The notes under the pieces were generated by a model that worked only from the letters and a program-made list of their open reading frames with translations, was not told the DNA's origin and ran no database searches. Position numbers and translations under genes: made by a program. Positions 1 through 5,758 of a stretch of 9,747 nt of DNA are shown one piece after another. The number at the start of each line of letters is the position of its first letter. Position 1 is the first letter of the stretch. The stretch lies in NCBI GenBank assembly GCA_046714215.1, contig JBKKBM010000246.1, positions 1 to 9,747 on the forward strand, written 5' to 3'. The DNA is from DATLCI01 sp046714215. Its GTDB lineage: Bacteria; Acidobacteriota; Terriglobia; Terriglobales; Acidobacteriaceae.

Positions 1-34
1 GAGTCCACGCGGCGAACGCCGTTTCTTCCTCCGA

Positions 35-40
35 TATAAT
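35..40 (+). promoter_or_regulatory. Probable -10 box of the ftsY-ribD-ribE operon
   Basis: The hexamer TATAAT matches the sigma-70 -10 consensus perfectly. No good -35 hexamer lies 16-18 bases upstream (the bases there read GCGAAC), so the promoter is only half supported. A start of transcription about seven bases downstream would fall near position 47. This would leave a leader of about 29 bases before the ATG at 76 and argues against the TTG at 46 as the ftsY start. Confidence 0.5.
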
Positions 41-75
41 CATGATTGCGCACCCGGCAGGGGTGTACCTCCATC

Positions 76-1035
76 ATGATCCAGACCCTTTTTGGCAGCC
101 TAGAACCGCAGGAACAAAAGGCCAGTCTCTTTGACCGCATGAAAGAGGCGGTCACCCGCACGCGCGAGAGCCTGAGCGAGCGTATTGAAGACATTGTCGC
201 GTTCGGCAAGGAGATCGATCGTGACACGCTCGATGAGCTGGAGGCGACGCTCATCGGCGCCGATCTGGGCACCACCACCACGCGCGAGGTGCTGGAGAAG
301 CTGCGGGAAAAAGCCGACCGCAAGCAGATTGCCGATACCGGCGAGCTGAAGCGTCTGCTCAAGGAAGAATTGCTGGCGATCTTGCAAGCCACCCCGCCGA
401 AGTCCGCCAAAGCCACCGCGGGTGAGCCCGAAGTAGTACTGGTAGTGGGCGTAAATGGCACCGGCAAGACGACGACCATCGGCAAATTGGCGTATGCGTT
501 ACGGAGTGAAGGCAAGTCCGTGCTGCTGGCGGCGGCTGATACCTTTCGCGCGGCGGCCATCGAGCAACTGGAGATCTGGGGGCAACGCACGGGAGTCGAG
601 ATCATCAAGACTAAAGCCGGTGGCGACCCCTCAGCGGTGCTGTTTGACGCGATGACCGCGGCCAAAGTGCGCGGCATGGATTACCTGATCGTGGATACGG
701 CGGGTCGCCTGCACAACAAGGCCCACCTGATGCTGGAACTGGACAAGATGCGACGCACGGCGCAACGCATGATTCCCGGCGCGCCCCACGAGACGCTGCT
801 GGTGATGGACGCCACCACCGGACAGAACGGGTTGCAGCAGGCGCGTCTGTTCACCGAAGCCGCCGGGGTGACCGGCATCGTGCTGACCAAGCTCGATGGC
901 ACGGCCAAGGGCGGTGTGGTGGTCGCTATCTCGCGTGAGTTGGGACTTCCGGTGCGCTATGTAGGCGTGGGGGAGAAGATCGGCGATCTGCTGCCGTTCG
1001 ACGCGCAAGCTTTTGTGAACGGGCTCTTCGACTAG
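76..1035 (+). CDS. ftsY: Signal recognition particle receptor FtsY (SRP GTPase)
   Basis: FtsY is the membrane-associated receptor for the signal recognition particle. It pairs with Ffh and hydrolyses GTP to hand ribosomes making membrane proteins to the Sec translocon. The 319-residue protein has a helical N domain (about residues 15-110) followed by the SRP-type G domain. All G motifs are visible: the P-loop GVNGTGKTTT at 125-134, DTFRAAA from 155, DTAGR at 207-211, TKLDG at 271-275, and GVGE near the C-terminus. The long acidic A domain of E. coli FtsY is absent, as in many bacteria. The frame stays open back to a TTG at 46, but the ATG at 76 is preferred: AGGGG lies 12 bases upstream, and the TTG would sit at the predicted transcription start. 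ribD begins 8 bases after the stop, so the two are probably cotranscribed. The family assignment is secure; the start is less so. Confidence 0.96.
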   Translation: MIQTLFGSLEPQEQKASLFDRMKEAVTRTRESLSERIEDIVAFGKEIDRDTLDELEATLIGADLGTTTTREVLEKLREKADRKQIADTGELKRLLKEELLAILQATPPKSAKATAGEPEVVLVVGVNGTGKTTTIGKLAYALRSEGKSVLLAAADTFRAAAIEQLEIWGQRTGVEIIKTKAGGDPSAVLFDAMTAAKVRGMDYLIVDTAGRLHNKAHLMLELDKMRRTAQRMIPGAPHETLLVMDATTGQNGLQQARLFTEAAGVTGIVLTKLDGTAKGGVVVAISRELGLPVRYVGVGEKIGDLLPFDAQAFVNGLFD

Positions 1036-1043
1036 TCGAGACT

Positions 1044-2327
1044 GTGAATTACGAGACTGTGGCCCTGAACGCTCAAGACGAAGCTCTGCTGACCCGCGCG
1101 CTGGGACTGGCGCGCGAGGGCGTGGGACTTTGCTCGCCGAATCCCTGCGTGGGCGCGGTCCTGGCGGATGACAGCGGCCAGGAGATCGCTTCGGCCTACC
1201 ACCTCTACAACGACATCAAGCACGCGGAAATTTTGGCCATTGAGCAAGCGGGCGCGAAGGCGCGTAGCGCCACGCTCTACATCAATCTGGAACCTTGCAG
1301 TCATACCGGACGAACCGGACCGTGCAGCGAGGCGGTAATCGCCGCCGGCATTCGCCGGGTGGTAGCGGCGATGGTAGACCCAAATCCGGCGGTCAGTGGC
1401 AAGGGCTTTGACCGGATGCGCAGTGCGGGCGTCGTGGTGGAAGTGGCTGAGGGCGAATTGAACCAGCAGGCGCGGCGTCTGAACGAATCGTTCGCAAAAT
1501 ACATCCTCCAGCGCACCCCGCTGGTCACGCTCAAAGCGGGGATGACGCTGGATGGCAAGATCGCGCCGCCACCGGGAGAATCGAGCAACCCATCGGCGCT
1601 TGGAACGGGCGGCGCCAGTGGGGGATGGATCACGAGCGAAGAAGCGCGCGCGCACGTACAGGAGTTGCGGCATGCGGCCGACGCCATCATGGTGGGGGTG
1701 GGTACGGTGATCGCGGATGACCCGCTGCTGACTGATCGCACGGGTAAGCCGCGCCGCCGGCCGTTGTTGCGCGTGATATTGGATTCGCGGCTGCGTTTAC
1801 CCCTGGAGTCGCGGTTGGTGAAGACGGCGAGTTCAGAAGCGAAAGACGTCATCGTCTTCTGCGCGTTTGCAGAGGAGAACCGCAAGCACGAGTTGGAAGC
1901 GCGGGGCATCGTGGTGGAGCAGTTGCCGCTTTTCCCTGTCGCCGAACGCTATGTGGTGGGCGGCAGCCCGATGAAGAGCGATGGCCGTCCGGACATGAAG
2001 AAACTGACTCAGCGGCTGGGCGAGATGGAACTCACCAGCCTGTTGATCGAAGGCGGCGCCCTGGTGAATTGGGCGGCACTGGCGGCGGGGATCGTGGACA
2101 AAGTCTTTCTCTACTACGCTCCGAAGATCCTGGCCGGCACGGGTTCCGTGCCCTTCGCCAGCGGCGAAGGCTTCCGACATGTGAGCGATGCGGCGCAGGT
2201 GAAGTCGCTCAAGCTGCACCGCTTCGGCGAAGACTTTGCCGTGGAGGGTTATCTCCACGATCCCTATCGCGCGCCCGAGCACCCGCAGAAAGCGTCGGGG
2301 CCGGAAATGGTCTATGAGGGTGTTTAG
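1044..2327 (+). CDS. ribD: Bifunctional riboflavin biosynthesis protein RibD (deaminase/reductase)
   Basis: RibD carries out two consecutive steps of riboflavin synthesis in the cytoplasm: zinc-dependent deamination of the pyrimidine intermediate, then NADPH-dependent reduction of its ribosyl side chain. The N-terminal deaminase (about residues 8-150) shows the HAE motif with H60 and catalytic E62, and PCSHTGRTGPC with C85 and C94, giving the usual His/Cys/Cys zinc site. The reductase starts near residue 159 (TLKAGMTLDGKIA) and includes GVGTVIADDPLLTDR and LIEGGALVNW (from about 334). At 427 residues it is longer than the roughly 370 typical of E. coli-like RibD. The extra length is in a Gly/Ser-rich insert after the first reductase strand, a second insert before the RPDMKKL segment, and a C-terminal tail. 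The start is a GTG 8 bases after ftsY with no strong Shine-Dalgarno; a second GTG at 1059 is possible. ribE follows directly. Confidence 0.95.
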   Translation: MNYETVALNAQDEALLTRALGLAREGVGLCSPNPCVGAVLADDSGQEIASAYHLYNDIKHAEILAIEQAGAKARSATLYINLEPCSHTGRTGPCSEAVIAAGIRRVVAAMVDPNPAVSGKGFDRMRSAGVVVEVAEGELNQQARRLNESFAKYILQRTPLVTLKAGMTLDGKIAPPPGESSNPSALGTGGASGGWITSEEARAHVQELRHAADAIMVGVGTVIADDPLLTDRTGKPRRRPLLRVILDSRLRLPLESRLVKTASSEAKDVIVFCAFAEENRKHELEARGIVVEQLPLFPVAERYVVGGSPMKSDGRPDMKKLTQRLGEMELTSLLIEGGALVNWAALAAGIVDKVFLYYAPKILAGTGSVPFASGEGFRHVSDAAQVKSLKLHRFGEDFAVEGYLHDPYRAPEHPQKASGPEMVYEGV

Positions 2328-2342
2328 ATGGAGAATGCCTAG
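2328..2342 (+). other. Four-codon minicistron between ribD and ribE, containing the ribE ribosome binding site
   Basis: The ribD stop TAG is followed immediately by ATG GAG AAT GCC TAG, which is followed immediately by the ribE ATG. The GGAG at 2330-2333 lies 9 bases before the ribE start and is its likely Shine-Dalgarno. The tiny reading frame is in phase with ribE. It may be coincidental, or it may help terminating ribosomes re-initiate on ribE. There is no evidence that a peptide is made. Confidence 0.3.
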
Positions 2343-2984
2343 ATGTTCACCGGCCTGATCGAAGAAGTGGGCAAAGTCGTGAGTCTCGCTGAGACGGGTG
2401 GCACGCGCCGCATCGTCGTGTCCTCCGCCCAACTGGTGAAGGAGCTGAAAACGGGCGACAGCATTGCCGTAAACGGCGTTTGTCTCACCGCCCTCGACAT
2501 CACGAAGAATTCTTTTGCCGCGGATCTGGCGGCGGAGACGGTGGCGCGGACTTCGCTCACTCGGTTGGAAAAGGGTTCCATTGTCAATCTGGAATTGCCT
2601 ACCAAGGCGGATGGACGCCTCGGTGGCCACGTGGTCCAGGGTCACGTGGACGGCGTGGGAAAACTTGTCAGCCTGGATAAGGTTGCGGGCGGCGAGGACT
2701 GGAAGCTAACTATAGAACTGTCCGCTGGCCTGGAACAGTATGTTGTCTTCAAGGGATCAATCTCGATCGAAGGCATCTCCCTGACCGTGGCGAAAGTGGA
2801 AGGGCCCCAGGTCACAGTCGCGGTAATCCCGCATACTTACGAATCGACAAATCTTCGGTCGCTGAAGGTAGGCGATCCGATGAACATCGAGGTCGATATC
2901 CTGGCGAAGTATGCGGAGAAGATGCTGAAGGGTGAGGCGGCCAGCGGCGTGACCGCGGAGCGCCTGCTGAGCGAAGGGTTTTAG
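2343..2984 (+). CDS. ribE: Riboflavin synthase, alpha subunit type
   Basis: This enzyme catalyses the last step of riboflavin formation, the dismutation of two 6,7-dimethyl-8-ribityllumazine molecules into riboflavin and the pyrimidine precursor. The 213-residue protein has the two tandem lumazine-binding barrels of the family. The first opens with the signature MFTGLIEEVGKV and holds GVCLT at 45-49 (C47 at the conserved cysteine position) and GHVVQGHVDG from 95. The second holds the matching GISLT at 144-148 and ends with NIEVDILAKYAEKML. Length and repeat structure are normal for a functional trimeric enzyme. It follows ribD after 15 bases with a GGAG ribosome binding site 9 bases upstream, so the two probably share a transcript. 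The gene is called ribE in most bacteria and ribC in E. coli. It converges with the MlaF-like gene with a single base between the stops. Confidence 0.95.
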   Translation: MFTGLIEEVGKVVSLAETGGTRRIVVSSAQLVKELKTGDSIAVNGVCLTALDITKNSFAADLAAETVARTSLTRLEKGSIVNLELPTKADGRLGGHVVQGHVDGVGKLVSLDKVAGGEDWKLTIELSAGLEQYVVFKGSISIEGISLTVAKVEGPQVTVAVIPHTYESTNLRSLKVGDPMNIEVDILAKYAEKMLKGEAASGVTAERLLSEGF

Positions 2985-2985
2985 C

Positions 2986-3789
2986 CTAGGCAGGAGCGGG
3001 CGAGGCGCCGGGCTGATCCCCGTCCCCGGGGATACGCAATTCGTCCAACTCCAGGAATTCCTTGACCACCGGATGGTCGCTGTTGGTCATCTCTTCCCGG
3101 GTGCCAAAAAACACAGCTTCGCCCTCGTGCAGAAAGACAATGCGGTCAGCGAGCTTCAGCGCGAAGCGCATGTCGTGGGTCACGACGATGCTGGTGAGTT
3201 TGAGCTGAAACTTCAGCTTCTGGATCAAGTCGCCCAGCAATTGCGCCATCAGCGGATCCACCATGGTGGTGGGCTCGTCGTAAAGGATGGCTTCGGGCTG
3301 CGCCGAGAGCGCGCGGGCGATGGCCACCGAACGCTTCATGCCGGTGGAGAGGTCAGAAGGCAGCAGGTCGCGCATGGCTTTTACGCCGACCATATCCAGC
3401 AATCCGTCGACCACCTGATAGATCTGGGCTTCGTCCAGGTCGCGGCGTTCGCGCAACGGGAACGCCACGTTCTCACCTACGGAGAGCGAATCGAAGAGCG
3501 CGCCATTCTGGAACACCATGGTGACCTTCTTGCGGATGCGCTCCATCTCCATCTCGGTGTAGTCGGTGATGTCCTCGTAGGCAACGAAGATGCGCCCGCT
3601 GTCGGGCTTGAGAAATCCCATGATGTTGTGGAGGGCTACGGACTTGCCCACGCCGCTGCGTCCCAGGATGCACAGTGTCTCTCCGGGCATGACGTAGAAA
3701 TTGACGTGGTTCAAGACGTGGTTGGAGCCAAAGGCCTTGGAGACGTCTTTGAACTCGATATAAGGCTGCGGGGTGGTGGGATCCGTCAT
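2986..3789 (-). CDS. MlaF-like ABC transporter ATPase (phospholipid/MCE-type transport)
   Basis: This is a stand-alone nucleotide-binding subunit of an ABC importer-like system, 267 residues. Visible motifs are Walker A GRSGVGKS (43-50), Q-loop Q94, signature LSTGM (147-151), Walker B ILYDEPT (168-174), the D-loop aspartate D178, and H-switch H204. The DEPTTMVDP stretch and the GALFDSLSV Q-loop resemble MlaF/Ttg2A proteins, which power MlaE permeases moving phospholipids between the outer and inner membranes through MCE-domain partners. The signature reads LSTGM where LSGGM is usual; this may be a lineage variant. No MlaE permease or MCE gene is visible on either side, so its partners must be encoded elsewhere or the gene has moved. 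It starts 9 bases after the mobA stop with no clear Shine-Dalgarno, so translation may be coupled. The ATPase call is certain; the Mla assignment is likely. Confidence 0.85.
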   Translation of the reverse strand: MTDPTTPQPYIEFKDVSKAFGSNHVLNHVNFYVMPGETLCILGRSGVGKSVALHNIMGFLKPDSGRIFVAYEDITDYTEMEMERIRKKVTMVFQNGALFDSLSVGENVAFPLRERRDLDEAQIYQVVDGLLDMVGVKAMRDLLPSDLSTGMKRSVAIARALSAQPEAILYDEPTTMVDPLMAQLLGDLIQKLKFQLKLTSIVVTHDMRFALKLADRIVFLHEGEAVFFGTREEMTNSDHPVVKEFLELDELRIPGDGDQPGASPAPA

Positions 3790-3798
3790 AATCTGGCG

Positions 3799-4407
3799 CT
3801 ACGGGTTGGCGGAGCGCATCTTCTGGCACTTCACCCGTTCATAATCTTCGCGAGTGTTGAGATTGTCAAACAGGGCGGCGGTGAAGCCGCGCTTTTTCAT
3901 TGCGTCGTGCTCCAGGTCGATGACCTGGGTGGTGGCGGGATGAAAGAGAGCGTCGAGTTTCAGTCGGTTTTCCTTGAGCGCCTTTTCCGCGATGGGCTGA
4001 AAGTCATCGCGATAGATGGCGCATAGTGGTTGCAGACCATCGGCGGTGCGCGGCAGGGTGACCAGGGCGCCGCCTTGGCGGGCAACTTCCGCCAAGTAGA
4101 CCAGAAATTCTTTGGAGATAAACGGCGTGTCCACCGCGATCATCAGATTGAGCGTCGTCTCCGAGCGGCCCAGCGCGGCATGGATGCCGCCCAAGGGACC
4201 GCAGTCCTTGTAGACGTCATTGACGATACGTCCGTAGGCGGAGAACGTCTCCTTAGGCCCCACGATGAGGATGTCTTCGCAGATGGAGCGGGCCTGGGCG
4301 ATGGCGTGGTCCACCAAGGTCTTGCCGTTGACCGTGAGCAAGGCTTTTTCCGTGCCCATGCGGGAGCTCTTGCCGCCCGCGATGATGAATCCAGTGATGG
4401 CTTCCAC
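3799..4407 (-). CDS. mobA: Molybdenum cofactor guanylyltransferase MobA
   Basis: MobA transfers GMP from GTP to molybdopterin-bound molybdenum, making the guanine dinucleotide form of the cofactor used by DMSO-reductase-family enzymes. The 202-residue protein begins with the nucleotidyltransferase signature GGKSSRMGTEK (residues 11-21). It also shows GPLGGIHAAL, the metal-binding AVDTPF segment, LQPLCAIY and a C-terminal NLNTREDYE, all in the usual MobA order. Length fits the family (about 190-200). The frame stays open upstream to 4674, but that extension overlaps the channel gene and has no family resemblance. I start at the GTG at 4407, just before the conserved ITGFIIAGG strand; no strong ribosome binding site supports it. 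A related nucleotidyltransferase such as MocA is less likely. The gene is divergent from the channel gene and leads a probable two-gene transcript with the MlaF-like ATPase. Confidence 0.9.
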   Translation of the reverse strand: MEAITGFIIAGGKSSRMGTEKALLTVNGKTLVDHAIAQARSICEDILIVGPKETFSAYGRIVNDVYKDCGPLGGIHAALGRSETTLNLMIAVDTPFISKEFLVYLAEVARQGGALVTLPRTADGLQPLCAIYRDDFQPIAEKALKENRLKLDALFHPATTQVIDLEHDAMKKRGFTAALFDNLNTREDYERVKCQKMRSANP

Positions 4408-4414
4408 GGCCAGA

Positions 4415-4425
4415 TATTTATCACA
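4415..4425 (-). promoter_or_regulatory. Candidate extended -10 element for mobA
   Basis: Read on the minus strand this is TGTGATAAATA, an AT-rich stretch with an upstream TG just ahead of the mobA GTG at 4407. Its first eight bases (4418-4425) are the exact reverse complement of 4460-4467 on the other side of the intergenic region. If it is a -10 box the mobA message would be nearly leaderless, which fits the lack of a Shine-Dalgarno. The match to TATAAT is weak, so it may instead be half of a regulator site. Confidence 0.25.
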
Positions 4426-4441
4426 TCCGCGGGGCGCCGGG

Positions 4442-4459
4442 GCAGCAATTTTTTGCTGC
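4442..4459. repeat. Perfect inverted repeat (7-bp arms, TTTT loop) between divergent genes
   Basis: GCAGCAA at 4442-4448 and TTGCTGC at 4453-4459 are exact reverse complements around four T residues. Neither strand has a T-run after the hairpin, so an intrinsic terminator is unlikely. It lies where the -35 region of the channel promoter would be, so an operator or DNA-binding site is the more natural reading. No regulator is identified. Confidence 0.45.
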
Positions 4460-4470
4460 TGTGATAAGAT
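4460..4470 (+). promoter_or_regulatory. Candidate extended -10 promoter of the potassium channel gene
   Basis: The sequence TGTGATAAGAT contains TG, one base, then TAAGAT (4465-4470), which matches TATAAT at four of six positions. Transcription would start near 4477, leaving a leader of about 21 pyrimidine-rich bases with no Shine-Dalgarno before the ATG at 4498. The first eight bases mirror the element in front of mobA. Confidence 0.35.
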
Positions 4471-4497
4471 TTTCCCGCTTACCCCTCCTGACCCCTT

Positions 4498-5571
4498 ATG
4501 GAACTGCGTCGGCGGATCATCTTTGCCATGCTGCTGCTGGTAGTGGTGACCACGCTCAGCGTGCTGGGATACCTGGTGCTGGGTGGTCCCGGCGTCACTT
4601 TCCTCGAAGCCCTCTACATGGCGGTGATCACCCTGGCCGGTGTGGGCTACGGCGAATTTGTGGACACCAGCCACAGCGCCGTGCTGCGCGTCTTTAATAT
4701 CTTTGTAGTGCTGTTCGGGGTGATGATCACGGCCTATGTTTTTTCATCGGTGACCGCCTTTCTGGTGGAAGGCGATTATTCCGATGCCTTCCGGAGACGC
4801 AAGATGCTGAAGAAGATCCAACAACTCAAGAACCACTACATCGTCTGCGGACTGGGCGATACCGGCCGCCACGCCATCGATGAGCTGCAGAAGACCGGCT
4901 CCACCTATGTGGTGATCGAGAGCCACGACGAAAACGTCAAGCGCCTGCAGGAGCACAGCGGCGAGACGTACAAGAACATGCTCTATGTGGTCGGCGATGC
5001 CACGGACGAAGAAGTGCTGGAACAAGCCGGCGTGTCCCGGGCGGCGGGCTTGCTCACCACGCTGGCACACGATAAGGAAAACCTAGTGATCATCGTGCTA
5101 GTGCGTCAGAAGAATCCCAATATCCGCATCGTGGCGCGCTGCACCGACCTGAAATTCTCTGAGCGGATGCAGAAGGCGGGCGCTGACTCCGTGGTCTCGC
5201 CCAATCGCATCGGCGGATTGCGCCTGGCCAGCGAGATCCTGCGGCCCCATGTGGTGGGATTCCTGGACTTGATGTTGAAAGAGCAGTCCCGGACGTTACG
5301 GATCGAAGACCTGGTGGTGCCCGAAGGTTCACCGTGGACGGGTAAGCCGATGGGGCAACTCGACCTGCGCAGCCGCTATAACCTGCTGCCAATGGCGCTG
5401 AAGAATGCGGGCGATGGCGACGCGGGACAGAATTTCTGGGTCAATCCGCCGGACACGATCCTGGTCAAAGGCGGCATTGTGATCATCGTGATGGGGGATG
5501 TCGCCGACATCCGGCGCGCCCGTGCGGACGCCGCCGGAGAGTCGATACTGAGCACGGTGCTGGAATCATAA
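4498..5571 (+). CDS. Two-helix potassium channel with RCK (TrkA-N/TrkA-C) domains
   Basis: This is a 357-residue membrane channel subunit of MthK/GsuK architecture. The first membrane helix is about residues 7-29, followed by a pore helix and filter at 40-53 and a second membrane helix at about 63-90. The filter reads G48-V-G-Y-G52 followed by E53, where TVGYG is canonical. A basic linker (FRRRKMLKK) leads to the RCK domain. This starts with a Rossmann strand HYIVCGLGDTG, with the nucleotide-binding GLGDTG at 118-123, and includes GDATDEEVLEQAGV and VVSPNRIGG. A TrkA-C lobe covers about 275-345. Such channels form tetramers whose ring of eight RCK domains gates the pore in response to Ca2+, NAD(H) or similar ligands. 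In MthK the extra four RCK subunits come from an internal start, and a comparable site exists here at Met103. The annotated ATG has no ribosome binding site but fits the expected first helix. Confidence 0.9.
   Translation: MELRRRIIFAMLLLVVVTTLSVLGYLVLGGPGVTFLEALYMAVITLAGVGYGEFVDTSHSAVLRVFNIFVVLFGVMITAYVFSSVTAFLVEGDYSDAFRRRKMLKKIQQLKNHYIVCGLGDTGRHAIDELQKTGSTYVVIESHDENVKRLQEHSGETYKNMLYVVGDATDEEVLEQAGVSRAAGLLTTLAHDKENLVIIVLVRQKNPNIRIVARCTDLKFSERMQKAGADSVVSPNRIGGLRLASEILRPHVVGFLDLMLKEQSRTLRIEDLVVPEGSPWTGKPMGQLDLRSRYNLLPMALKNAGDGDAGQNFWVNPPDTILVKGGIVIIVMGDVADIRRARADAAGESILSTVLES
4793..4806 (+). promoter_or_regulatory. Candidate internal ribosome binding site and start (Met103) for a soluble RCK subunit
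   Basis: GGAGA at 4793-4797 lies six bases before an in-frame ATG at 4804-4806, a near-ideal Shine-Dalgarno arrangement. Starting here would give a 255-residue cytoplasmic protein comprising only the RCK domains. The archaeal channel MthK is known to make its free RCK subunit from an internal start at Met107, an equivalent place. The codons also encode the basic linker RRRKM, so the match could be accidental. Confidence 0.4.
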
Positions 5572-5758
5572 CCTTCATGTAATAGATTAGATGTACGGCT
5601 TAGACGCCGAATTACAATGGTTTATCTCTACTCAAAAATTAGCCATTCTGCGTAAGCCCCCGCCCGCATCTAACCCCCTATCGGCCCTACAACCTTAAGT
5701 GTGATCACCTGGATCTGTGAACCCAGCTGTTTTAAAAAACCCAAGAATGAGGATATCT
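5572..5758. other. Non-coding leader between the channel and lipoprotein genes
   Basis: This 187-base gap appears less GC-rich than its neighbours and holds no supported gene. A TACAAT at 5613-5618 could be a -10 box (five of six consensus matches), but no good -35 accompanies it. GTGATCAC at 5701-5708 is a perfect 8-bp palindrome. A CGGC/GCCG pair around 5596-5609 is too short to call a terminator for the channel gene. The stretch from about 5650 to 5690 is strikingly C-rich. The GAGGA at 5749-5753 is the lipoprotein ribosome binding site. Confidence 0.4.

Noticed and set aside
9..27. Possible terminator of an upstream gene (CGGC-GAAC-GCCG followed by TTTCTT)
   Set aside because: The stem is only 4-5 bp, the T-tract is interrupted, and the upstream gene is outside the window.
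46..75. TTG at 46 as the ftsY start
   Set aside because: It falls about six bases after the TATAAT box, at the likely transcription start, and adds ten residues unlike FtsY.
1833..2645. Minus-strand frame of 270 codons across the ribD-ribE junction
   Set aside because: It overlaps two genes with complete family motifs on the other strand, and its composition is that of an antisense shadow.
3016..3033. Hairpin ATCCCC/GGGGAT near the 3' end of the MlaF-like gene
   Set aside because: It lies inside coding sequence with no T-run on either strand, so it is neither a convincing terminator nor clearly a regulatory site.
3073..4026. Long plus-strand open frame of 317 codons opposite the MlaF-like and mobA genes
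   Set aside because: It lies wholly antisense to two well-supported genes, has a His/Val/Gly/Gln-rich composition typical of a GC-rich shadow frame, and shows no recognisable domain.
4408..4674. Upstream extension of the mobA frame to an ATG at 4674
   Set aside because: The extension would overlap the channel's first membrane helix and pore, is His/Gln-rich, and has no resemblance to MobA, whose conserved region begins right after the GTG at 4407.
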